Positions 1 to 6,763 of a stretch of 10,067 nucleotides of DNA are shown here, in pieces. The notes below the pieces were generated by a model. It was not told where the DNA came from and made no database searches. It was given only the letters and a program-made list of their open reading frames with translations. Positions within the stretch are counted from its first letter, which is position 1; each line of letters starts with the position of its first letter. The stretch lies in the NCBI GenBank assembly GCA_946886875.1, contig CAMPJN010000115.1, positions 1 to 10,067 of the forward strand. Reading direction: 5' to 3'. This DNA comes from an uncultured Pseudomonas sp. Lineage in GTDB: Bacteria > Pseudomonadota > Gammaproteobacteria > Pseudomonadales > Pseudomonadaceae. A program made the translations under genes and the position numbers.

Positions 1-46
1 AGCGGAGTTATCCGCACAGGGTTGGTTAAGCAACTGAGGAAACGAG

Positions 47-571
47 ATGAAGAGCCACTTAAACAGCAGCATAAAAAACAATAAAGGCTTCACCATGATC
101 GAACTGGTGGTGGTGATCGCCATCCTCGGCATTCTTGCCGCCGTGGCCTTGCCACGGTTTATCGATGTCTCCGACGATGCTCACGAATCGGCGGTCAAGG
201 GTGCGGGTGGCGCACTGGCCTCCGCGGTGCTGCTGGTGCGCGCGCAGTGGGAAGTCAACCGCAATAACGGCACCGCCACACCGAACCTTAACGTTGCCGG
301 TTTCGGCTCCAATAACGTGGATGTGAACGCCAGCGGTTGGCCTGTGGGTATCGATGATGGCGCAACCATTGGTAGCGCAGCGGATTGTCTGGCGATTTGG
401 AACAACACCCTGCAAGGCTCCGCGCCGACTGTGGCCACCGCGGTGGGTAGCGACTATCAAGTAACCCGTGCAGGGCAGGTCTGTACATATACCTACCAGG
501 CGCACAACACCGATGACACCATCACCTATGATGCGACTAATGGCACCGTACTGACGGTCTTCACGCCTTAA
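47..571 (+). CDS. mshB: MSHA-type prepilin, MshB-like
   Basis: Type IV (class III signal) prepilin of 174 residues that would be inserted in the inner membrane, cleaved by prepilin peptidase (PilD type) and built into or help initiate an MSHA-like pilus. The leader is 14 residues, basic/polar and ends in Gly14; cleavage gives F-T-M-I-E with Glu5 present, followed by a hydrophobic helix (about residues 15-38) ending in the pilin-typical A-L-P-R-F. Two cysteines (C114, C146) could form the C-terminal disulfide loop, and C114 lies in a C-L-A-I-W-N-N stretch typical of MSHA pilins. The ATG at 47 has a good Shine-Dalgarno GAGGA at 36-40. It stands 29 bp before mshA. The split between MshB and a second MshA-like pilin rests mainly on gene order (first of the pair, longer product), so the symbol is less certain than the family. 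Confidence 0.85.
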   Translation: MKSHLNSSIKNNKGFTMIELVVVIAILGILAAVALPRFIDVSDDAHESAVKGAGGALASAVLLVRAQWEVNRNNGTATPNLNVAGFGSNNVDVNASGWPVGIDDGATIGSAADCLAIWNNTLQGSAPTVATAVGSDYQVTRAGQVCTYTYQAHNTDDTITYDATNGTVLTVFTP

Positions 572-600
572 CGCGAATTTTGTAGAGCGAGGATGTAGCG

Positions 601-1086
601 ATGAAAAGACAACAAAGCGGTTTTACCCTGATCGAGCTGATTATGGTGATTGTGATTCTGGGGATTTTGGCGGCGTTTGCGTTGCCGAAATTTGCAGATT
701 TGAGCGCAGATGCCAAAGTCGCCTCCCTTAATGGCCTTGCCGGTTCGCTGAAGGCTGCGGCAGCCATTGCACGTTCATCGCAACTAGCGAAGGGTGGCGC
801 ACTTGGTGCGGGAGTTAATTTGGATGGCACCGCGGTCGCGATGGTCAATGGTTATCCGCAGGCCACTGCTGGTGGTATTGGTGCCGCTGCTGGTGTTGAT
901 GCGGGGGATTACACCGCAACGGGTGGTGCAGCCACCGGTGGCGCTACCATTACGTATCAATTGGCTAGTGGCGGTAGTGCAACCTGTCAGGTGACTTACA
1001 CTGCTGCCACCGCGGCAACTGACAATACCGCGCCTATCACTGCACCTCCTCAAGTTGTTGTTACAGCGACTGTTGCTGGCTGCTAA
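601..1086 (+). CDS. mshA: MSHA-type major pilin MshA
   Basis: Probable major structural subunit of the pilus, 161 residues. The leader M-K-R-Q-Q-S-G is short and basic; cleavage after Gly7 gives F-T-L-I-E (Glu5 present) and a hydrophobic assembly helix to about residue 31, ending A-L-P-K-F. The rest is low-complexity, rich in Gly, Ala and Thr, with only two cysteines, C129 and the very last residue C161, which would close a C-terminal disulfide loop. The Shine-Dalgarno is GAGGA at 589-593, seven bases before the ATG. Codons ending in T or A (GGT, GCT, GTT, ATT, GCA) are visibly more common than in the downstream minor pilins. That could reflect high expression or a different history. The stop TAA shares its last A with the mshC start. 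It is called MshA by position (second of the pilin pair, just before mshC) and by the short leader. Confidence 0.87.
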   Translation: MKRQQSGFTLIELIMVIVILGILAAFALPKFADLSADAKVASLNGLAGSLKAAAAIARSSQLAKGGALGAGVNLDGTAVAMVNGYPQATAGGIGAAAGVDAGDYTATGGAATGGATITYQLASGGSATCQVTYTAATAATDNTAPITAPPQVVVTATVAGC

Positions 1087-1535
1087 TGCCTGAAACTCGC
1101 GGCTTCACCCTGATCGAGCTGATCATGGTGTTAGTCATCCTCGGCGTGCTCGCCGCGGTTGCAGCACCGCGATTTTTCGATCGGCAGACGTTCGATGAAC
1201 GCCTGTTTTTCGAGGAAAGCCTAGGCGCGGTGCGTTATGGGCAGAAGCTGGCGGTGGCCAGCGGTTGCCGGATTCGCGCGCAGGTTGATGCCGACGGCTA
1301 TGCGCTGTCCTACGCCTCGGCATGCGGTACTGCGGCTGCCGGCGCTGCGGTCGGTCATCCGTCCGGCGGCGATTATGCCGCGGACAATTCTCAAGCTGTT
1401 TCGGTGACGCCCGCCCTGGATGTCACCTTCGATTCCCTCGGCGCGGCCAGCGGGGCGGCCAATACGGCCACCTTCGGCGGCGCTTTTACGCTGAACGTGC
1501 ATCCGGCCACCGGCTTTATCGAGACCACACCATGA
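1086..1535 (+). CDS. mshC: MSHA minor pilin MshC (GspH/FimT-like)
   Basis: Minor prepilin of 149 residues. The leader M-P-E-T-R-G is only six residues; cleavage gives F-T-L-I-E, then a hydrophobic helix to about residue 27 ending A-A-P-R-F-F. The mature part has the GspH/FimT-type layout: an E-E-S-L-G-A-V-R-Y-G-Q-K-L-A-V-A-S-G-C block (residues 43-61) and a C-terminal A-T-G-F-I. C61 and C80 probably pair. The ATG at 1086 overlaps the mshA stop (TAATG) and has no clear ribosome binding site of its own, so translation is presumably coupled to mshA. Its stop overlaps the mshD start as ATGA. In MSHA systems MshC, D, O and P are thought to form the priming or tip complex; here that is inferred from homology. 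Confidence 0.88.
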   Translation: MPETRGFTLIELIMVLVILGVLAAVAAPRFFDRQTFDERLFFEESLGAVRYGQKLAVASGCRIRAQVDADGYALSYASACGTAAAGAAVGHPSGGDYAADNSQAVSVTPALDVTFDSLGAASGAANTATFGGAFTLNVHPATGFIETTP

Positions 1536-2089
1536 GCCGGGTCGCGACGCTATTCCGTAGGTTGGCGTTGAGCCTGCGAAACCCAACAGGCCTTGCCACG
1601 CAGCAAGCTGCCAAGCCCCGATCAACTTCGACTACTGCGCAATCAGCGTTGGGCTTCGCTGCGCTCAGCGCCAACCTACCTGTCCGCTGCCGGGCACAAC
1701 GTGGCATGACCCTGGTCGAGCTGGTTATCACCATCGTGATTATCGGTATCGCCTCCGCCGCGCTGTTTTCGGCGATGGCGGCGATTACCGGGCGTTCGGC
1801 CGACCCTATGCTGCGTCAACAAAGCCTGGCGCTGGCCGAGGCCTATCTCGAGGCGATCACCACGCGGCCCTACGCCGAGCTGCCTTCGGCGGCCCAGGTC
1901 GCGTCGGCGCCGCAGGACGTCGAAGGCAACCCCATTCTCAGCGACTACCGGGTGGCGGTCGAGGTCGACGCCGCTGCCGCTTTGAACGGCGTCGACGCCA
2001 CCCGTATCGATGTCACAGTGACCGACCCGCAAGGACAGACCCTCGAACTCAGTGGCTGGCGCACCTGCTACGGGGAGCCCGGATGCTGA
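1532..2089 (+). CDS. mshD: MSHA minor pilin MshD with an in-frame REP-element insertion in its leader
   Basis: Minor prepilin, 185 residues from the ATG at 1532, which overlaps the mshC stop as ATGA. The pilin signal is R-G^M-T-L-V-E with cleavage after Gly58 (codon 1703-1705); Met+1 and Glu5 are present, followed by a hydrophobic helix (V-I-T-I-V-I-I-G-I-A). The mature protein is 127 residues and ends with two cysteines close together (W-R-T-C and the final residue). Oddity: residues 9-49 are encoded by a 123-bp REP doublet (1557-1679), so the leader is 58 residues instead of the usual 6-25. Removing the element leaves a normal 17-residue leader, M-S-R-V-A-T-L-F-P-V-R-C-R-A-Q-R-G. No convincing ribosome binding site precedes an in-frame ATG/GTG/TTG between the element and Gly58, so 1532 remains the best start. 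Whether the product is still processed is open. Confidence 0.85.
   Translation: MSRVATLFRRLALSLRNPTGLATQQAAKPRSTSTTAQSALGFAALSANLPVRCRAQRGMTLVELVITIVIIGIASAALFSAMAAITGRSADPMLRQQSLALAEAYLEAITTRPYAELPSAAQVASAPQDVEGNPILSDYRVAVEVDAAAALNGVDATRIDVTVTDPQGQTLELSGWRTCYGEPGC
1557..1679. repeat. REPIN-like inverted REP doublet inside mshD
   Basis: A 123-bp element bounded by two inverted REP-like palindromes. The left arm (1557-1587) begins GTAGGTTGGCG and ends CCCAAC; the right arm (1648-1679) is its near reverse complement, beginning GTTGGG and ending CCAACCTAC. Each arm carries the GTAG tetranucleotide at its outer end and can fold alone (GTTGG pairing with CCAAC; the right arm also CGCTG with CAGCG). 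The 60-bp middle has a smaller hairpin (GCAGC-AA-GCTGC). Such REP doublets (REPINs) are mobilised in trans by RAYT (TnpA-REP) transposases in Pseudomonas; none is encoded here. No target-site duplication is obvious. The element is a multiple of three and lacks a stop only in the frame mshD uses. Confidence 0.82.
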
Positions 2090-2919
2090 GTCTATCGCGG
2101 CGGCAAAGAGCCTTTACCCTGGTCGAGCTGGTGATGGTGATCGCCCTGGCGGGTGTGATCGCGGTGATGATCACCACTGTGATGTTGCGGCCCCTGCAGG
2201 GCTTCGTCGACCAAAGCCGCCGCGCGGAACTGGTGGATCTGGCGTCCACCGCCTTGAATCGCATGACCCGGGATATCCGTCTGGCCGTGCCGAACTCGGT
2301 GCGGGTTGCCGGCAGCACACGCCTGGAGTTATTGCGTAGCCCAGGCGGCGGCCGTTACCGGGCCAGCCTGATCGACGGCGTGCGCCGCGATCCGCCGGCC
2401 TGCAACGCCGACCCCTGTGTGGTCGAGGCACTTGGCCCGATGATCGGCGTCGAGGATTGGGATGAGCTCAACTGGATGGTCATCTACAACATCGGCGGCA
2501 CCAACAACGGCGACAACAGCTGGCCGCCGCTGAACGGCGCCGTATCGGTGATCAGTCCGAAAGTTTCCATGAGTTATGCCGCGGGCAATCTGAGCCTGAG
2601 CGGCGGCGGCATCGAAAGCTTCCAGTTCAAATACGCCTCGCCGCAGCACCGTTTCTTTCTGGCGGATAAGGTCGTCGGCTACCAATGCAGCGGCGGTCAG
2701 ATCGTCCGCGCTGAGTTCGAGTCCTTGGAGCTGCCAGGCGGCTATGACTACAGCGGCGCTACTCCGGTGGTCGATCACGTCGATTGCGCCAACAGCGGTT
2801 TTACCTACACCCCCGGCACCAATATTCGCAGCGGTCTGGTGACGGTGAAGCTGACATTGAGCCAGGACGGCGAAACCATCACCCTTCTACAACAGGTCCA
2901 TGTCGACAATGCGCCTTAA
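2083..2919 (+). CDS. mshO: MSHA minor pilin MshO
   Basis: Large minor prepilin, 278 residues, of the PulJ/PilW-like kind that has a pilin helix and an extended globular domain. The start ATG at 2083 overlaps the mshD stop (ATGCTGA) and has GGGGAG at 2072-2077 as ribosome binding site. The N-terminus reads R-R-Q-R-A^F-T-L-V-E-L: Phe+1 and Glu5 are normal but -1 is Ala (GCC) where prepilins almost always have Gly. The hydrophobic helix runs to about residue 34, followed by D-L-A-S-T-A-L-N-R-M-T-R-D-I-R, a conserved helix of this family. Paired cysteines in P-P-A-C-N-A-D-P-C (about 108 and 113) may form a small disulfide loop, with two more Cys in the C-terminal half. The 3' end overlaps mshP by 20 bp. 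Confidence 0.87.
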   Translation: MLSLSRRQRAFTLVELVMVIALAGVIAVMITTVMLRPLQGFVDQSRRAELVDLASTALNRMTRDIRLAVPNSVRVAGSTRLELLRSPGGGRYRASLIDGVRRDPPACNADPCVVEALGPMIGVEDWDELNWMVIYNIGGTNNGDNSWPPLNGAVSVISPKVSMSYAAGNLSLSGGGIESFQFKYASPQHRFFLADKVVGYQCSGGQIVRAEFESLELPGGYDYSGATPVVDHVDCANSGFTYTPGTNIRSGLVTVKLTLSQDGETITLLQQVHVDNAP

Positions 2920-3307
2920 ATCAGGGGAGCGGGGCTTTGGCCTGGTAGCGGCGATGTTTTTGATCATCATCATCGCGGTGGTCATCGCCACCATGGCCCG
3001 CCTGGCGGTGACCCAGAACGCCACGACCAGTTTGGCGATCCAGCAAACCCGAGCCTATCAGGTCGCCCGCGCCGGCCTGGAATATGGCATTGCCCAGGTT
3101 CTCGCCGATTCGACCTGCAGCGATTTCACCCTGGATGGTTTCGCCGTGCTGATGAGCTGCACATCCAGCAGCACGCCGGTACTGGAAGAAGAGGGTAAGA
3201 GCAGCGCGACTATCTTCTACACGATCGAAGCCACGGCAACCTTCGGCTCGCCCACGAGTCCGGATTACGCCTATCGCAAGCTCACCGCCGTGGTGGAGAA
3301 GCCATGA
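2900..3307 (+). CDS. mshP: MSHA minor pilin MshP
   Basis: Small prepilin of 135 residues, PilX-like in layout. The leader ends E-R-G and is followed by F-G-L-V-A, so it keeps Gly-1 and Phe+1 but has Ala at position 5 where most pilins have Glu. The hydrophobic helix is very rich in Ile (F-L-I-I-I-I-A-V-V-I-A) and is followed by the A-R-A-G-L-E-Y-G-I motif seen in MshP/PilX proteins. C-terminal cysteines (T-C-S-D-F and M-S-C-T-S) probably pair. Two starts are possible: ATG 2900 (12-residue leader) or ATG 2909 (9-residue leader, M-R-L-K-S-G-E-R-G). The only Shine-Dalgarno-like AGGT (2894-2897) is too close to the first and rather far from the second. The gene overlaps mshO and ends in an ATGA overlap with mshQ. 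Confidence 0.84.
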   Translation: MSTMRLKSGERGFGLVAAMFLIIIIAVVIATMARLAVTQNATTSLAIQQTRAYQVARAGLEYGIAQVLADSTCSDFTLDGFAVLMSCTSSSTPVLEEEGKSSATIFYTIEATATFGSPTSPDYAYRKLTAVVEKP

Positions 3308-6300
3308 GTCGCAAGGGCACTGCCAGCTGCTTGGGCGCCGTTGTCCCGAGGTCTTTACCCATGCGCCTGATCGGACTTGTGTTGGTTCTGCTGGCCGGCC
3401 TGTGCAGCCCCCAGCTTTGGGCGGCGACCTGTAGCGCAGTGTTTCCCGCCAGCATTACCGGCAACAGCGCCAATCAGTTCGACCTGAGCGGCATTACCTG
3501 GCAAAACACTCCGGCGCTCGGTGCGAGCAATCGCAGCCTGGGCGCGGGCGATCATTATTTCGGCGGTAGCGGCACCTTCAACGGTTGGACCCTGGCCGCC
3601 ACCGGCGGCGCCAGTACTCGGGTATTCGTCAATGGCAGCCTGAGTATCGCCAATAACAGCCAGTTGAATGCGGGCGGCAACGCGGAGGATCTGATTCTGG
3701 TGGTCAATGGCTCTTTGAGCCTGGGCAATAACGTCGAGATCAATGGTTTTGTCTATGTAACGGGCAGCATTGGTTTTGGCAATAACCTGCAACTCGATGG
3801 CGCTATTACTGCAGCGGGCTCCACCAATACCCCCGGCGGTACCACCAGCCTGAACTATAACGACGCGGCTATCGACCTGGCCGACTTCGGCAGTCTATGC
3901 AGCCCGGCAATCGAACTGCGCTTGAGCTGGTCATTGGATGAACCCAGCTGGACCGGCGCGGCCGGCGAAGTCTTCGACAGCTCCGCCAATGCCTTTCACG
4001 GCACCGCATTCAATGGCGCGACCACCGCCAGCACCGCGCCGGCGCTAGCGACGGTGGGAGGTTTGGGCAGCTGCGCGTACGGCGACTTCGACAGCGTCGC
4101 GTCCCAGTACGTGCAGCGCGCCCACAATAGCCTGCTGACCTTGCAGGACAGCTTCACCATTGGCCTGTGGGTCAAGCCGGATACGCTGCCGGCTTCGGGC
4201 TTGATGAGCATTCTGTCGAAGGATGAGAACTACGAGTTCCACCTCAAGCCCAATGGCACCGTCAACTGGTGGTGGCAGACCACCGGGCCCAACGCCACAC
4301 GCGAGTTTGACAGCAATGTCGCGCTGACTCCGGGGCAGTGGAGCCATGTGCTGATCCGCTTCGCCCCAGGCGATCAGCGCATCTATATCAACGGCAACTT
4401 GGCCGGCCAAGCCAGCTTCAGCGGTACGCCGCGGGCCAATAGCGATCCATTGCAGTTGGGCGCGGATCAGAATTTCACCGAGCGCTATTTCAACGGCCAG
4501 TTGGATGAGCTGCGGATCTACAGTGGCGCGCTGTCCGAAGCCGCGATCAGCGCCCTGGTGACCGAACGTCACGCTTGTGCGTTAGTCCAGATCGACCACT
4601 TCGACTTCGCCTATGCCAACCCCGCGCTGACCTGCAGCCCACAAGAAGTAATCGTCCGCGCCTGTATGAACGCCGACTGCAGCACGCTCTATACCGATCC
4701 GGTGGACCTGACCCTGGCACCCAATAGCGGTTGGACCGCCACCGCGCCCGCCAGCGTCTCCGGCAACCTTCTCAGCTTTACTGGCGGCAGCGCTGTCCTC
4801 CAGCTGCGTAATACGACGGTCGGCCAGATCGCGCTCGGCGTGCAGGCTTCGACCCCCACTACCCAAGCGGATAGCGAGCTGACCTGCTCGACGGTCGGCT
4901 GCCTGATCGATTTCGTCGACAGCGGCTTTATCTTCGATGTGCCCACTCTGCTGGCCAATGAGGAATCGGCCGATGTAGGGCTATTCGCGGTGCGCAAGGA
5001 CGACACCAGTGAAGCCTGTGTGCCGGCTTTCGAGTCGGGCGAACGCACCTTGCAGTTCTGGTCCGACTTCAGCGACCCGAATAGCGGCACGCGCTCGGTG
5101 CAGGTCAGCGGCACGCCGGTCGCCGGCAGCGCGCCGGGCACCGGTGTCAACCTGGAATTCTCCGCGGGCGCGCGCACGACTATCAAGGTGCATTACGCCG
5201 ATGCCGGCTTGATGAGCCTGAATGTGCGTTATGCGCCGACCTCCGGCGATGAGGCCGGGCTGGTGATGAGCGGCTCCGATCTGTTCGTCAGCAAGCCACT
5301 AGGCCTCTGCGTATACAGCGATTCGCCGAACAGCGACTGCGCCTCTGGCACTGCCAGTTGCTCGGCGTTCGTCGCCGCTGGCGATGACTTCAGTTTGCGC
5401 GTGCGCGGCGCTACCTGGGAGCCGGGTGTGGATACCGACTTCTGCGACAACGGCACCACGCCAAACTATCGCCAGAGTGGCATCGCTCTTGCCAGCACCT
5501 TGATCGCGCCCTCGGGTGGTGCTATCGGCGCGCTGGGCATCGGAAGTGTGAACATTGTCGCCACCGATCTAGGGGAGGCGACTGTCACCAATCAAAGCCT
5601 TTCCGAGGTTGGCGTGTTCACCATCAGCGCCACGCCAGCGGCTGGTGGTTATTTCGGCGAGACCGTCGGCCCCGGCACCAGCGCCAACCTTGGCCGCTTC
5701 TATCCTGCCAGCTTTGATCTCGCAGACCCCAGCTTGACGCCGGCCTGCGGCATCTCGACTTATGCGGGGCTGATCGCAGAACCCGGGCCACCCGTGCAGG
5801 TGCCAAAGGCCGGGCAAAGCTTCGCCTTCAGCGGTTCGTTATCAGCGCTTAATCGCGCCGGTGCTGTGACGCGCAACTACACCGGCAGTTTCGCCAAGTT
5901 GAGCGGCTCGGATATCGCCTATAGCGATCCGGGCAGCGAAGGCGTCGTTACCGTCAGCGGTAGCGACTTGAGCGCGGGCAGTGCGGGCAACGGTCACTTC
6001 GATTACAGCGCCAACGACGCGACCTTTCTGTTCAATGAGCCGCGTGCGCCCTATGACTTGGCAATTCTCACCACTGCGACCGACAGCGATGGGGTTACCG
6101 GCAGCGTTCTCGACGCTGAAACCAGCGACTTCCGTCTCGGCCAGGCGCGTATCGGCAATGCCCATGGCTCCGAATTGCAGGACTTAGCGGTGCCCTTTAC
6201 CGCTGCCTATTTCACTGGCACTGGCTACGCGCCCAATCCGTTGGACAGTTGCAGCGACTTTGCGGCCGTCACTTTGGGCGCCTATCAGCCCAGCGATAGC

Positions 6301-6543
6301 GGCGGGGGCGTGCCAGCGCTGGCAGGCGGGCCTTATCTGGTGCTGACGGGTCTTGGTAATTACCAATTGATCGCGCCTGGGCCCGATAGCTCGGGCAGCA
6401 TGCCGCTGACCTACGCAGCGCCGGCCTGGCTCAAATTCGATTGGAATGGCGATGGCGCACTCGACGACCCGAGTGGCCTCGCCACCTTCGGCATCTACCG
6501 CGGCGCGGGGCCCCTGATCTTCCGCCGCGAACTGTACCGCTGA
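3304..6543 (+). CDS. mshQ: MshQ-like secreted pilus-associated adhesin with LamG-like domain
   Basis: Secreted protein of 1079 residues, last gene of the pilus operon and a candidate surface or tip component. The ATG at 3304 overlaps the mshP stop (ATGA) and follows GGAGA. A second ATG at 3361 (Met20) has GAGGT at 3348-3352 and would begin a textbook signal peptide (hydrophobic L-V-L-V-L-L-A-G-L, cleavage near L-W-A|A at 40). Visible parts: residues 110-166, three N/T-G-S-[IL]-x-[IFL]-x-N-N repeats resembling polymer-forming or beta-helical surface proteins; about 204-418, a LamG/concanavalin-like domain (F-D-S-S-A-N-A-F-H-G, F-T-I-G-L-W-V-K-P, W-S-H-V, I-N-G, F-N-G-Q-L-D-E-L-R-I-Y); about 425-1079, a Cys-containing MshQ-type (DUF6701-like) region ending in W-L-K-F-D-W-N-G-D-G-A-L-D-D-P, a calcium-loop-like motif. 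Tandem TGA-TAA stops end it. A ligand cannot be predicted. Confidence 0.86.
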   Translation: MSRKGTASCLGAVVPRSLPMRLIGLVLVLLAGLCSPQLWAATCSAVFPASITGNSANQFDLSGITWQNTPALGASNRSLGAGDHYFGGSGTFNGWTLAATGGASTRVFVNGSLSIANNSQLNAGGNAEDLILVVNGSLSLGNNVEINGFVYVTGSIGFGNNLQLDGAITAAGSTNTPGGTTSLNYNDAAIDLADFGSLCSPAIELRLSWSLDEPSWTGAAGEVFDSSANAFHGTAFNGATTASTAPALATVGGLGSCAYGDFDSVASQYVQRAHNSLLTLQDSFTIGLWVKPDTLPASGLMSILSKDENYEFHLKPNGTVNWWWQTTGPNATREFDSNVALTPGQWSHVLIRFAPGDQRIYINGNLAGQASFSGTPRANSDPLQLGADQNFTERYFNGQLDELRIYSGALSEAAISALVTERHACALVQIDHFDFAYANPALTCSPQEVIVRACMNADCSTLYTDPVDLTLAPNSGWTATAPASVSGNLLSFTGGSAVLQLRNTTVGQIALGVQASTPTTQADSELTCSTVGCLIDFVDSGFIFDVPTLLANEESADVGLFAVRKDDTSEACVPAFESGERTLQFWSDFSDPNSGTRSVQVSGTPVAGSAPGTGVNLEFSAGARTTIKVHYADAGLMSLNVRYAPTSGDEAGLVMSGSDLFVSKPLGLCVYSDSPNSDCASGTASCSAFVAAGDDFSLRVRGATWEPGVDTDFCDNGTTPNYRQSGIALASTLIAPSGGAIGALGIGSVNIVATDLGEATVTNQSLSEVGVFTISATPAAGGYFGETVGPGTSANLGRFYPASFDLADPSLTPACGISTYAGLIAEPGPPVQVPKAGQSFAFSGSLSALNRAGAVTRNYTGSFAKLSGSDIAYSDPGSEGVVTVSGSDLSAGSAGNGHFDYSANDATFLFNEPRAPYDLAILTTATDSDGVTGSVLDAETSDFRLGQARIGNAHGSELQDLAVPFTAAYFTGTGYAPNPLDSCSDFAAVTLGAYQPSDSGGGVPALAGGPYLVLTGLGNYQLIAPGPDSSGSMPLTYAAPAWLKFDWNGDGALDDPSGLATFGIYRGAGPLIFRRELYR

Positions 6544-6682
6544 TAAATGAGCCCGATTGGGGCGCGCTGCACCAGAACGATACCGGTGGCAGCAGTGGCC
6601 TTGGGTTGGTTTCGACGCTGCGCCAGCGCTAGTGCGAGTAACCGTTAACCCTTGCAGGCCCCGTATTGCGGCGCTCTAAACG

Positions 6683-6712
6683 AGAAAGGCCACCTCGAGA
6701 GGTGGCCTTTCT
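6683..6712 (+). terminator. Intrinsic, probably bidirectional terminator after mshQ
   Basis: Perfect 13-bp inverted repeat (AGAAAGGCCACCT / AGGTGGCCTTTCT) with a CGAG loop. On the + strand the stem ends in a short T-rich tail (TTTCT), and on the - strand in TTTCTCGTTT. It lies about 140 bp after the mshQ stop and between convergent genes, so it can end both the pilus operon and leftward transcription from the thioesterase side. Confidence 0.8.
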
Positions 6713-6763
6713 ACTGCGGGTGTAAAAGAGGGGAATCCCCGGCCTGCCTGTACCAAGGCCCCC

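Noticed and set aside
2..15. Small hairpin GCGGA-GTTA-TCCGC at the left edge
   Set aside because: Only 5 bp of stem and cut close to the window edge; it cannot be told from chance or from part of a coding region.
2..37. Possible last 12 codons of an upstream gene (ending G-W-L-S-N-stop), with TGA touching the mshB ribosome binding site
   Set aside because: Frame and position would fit the end of an upstream msh gene, but 12 codons give no family evidence, so it is not listed as a gene.
541..560. TGGCAC resembling the -24 box of a sigma-54 promoter before mshA
   Set aside because: The matching -12 element (TTGC at the right spacing) is absent, so no promoter is claimed.
1322..1531. Upstream extension of the mshD frame to 1322
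   Set aside because: This part overlaps mshC in another frame and is Arg/Gly-rich; the ATGA overlap at 1532 and the pilin leader explain the start better.
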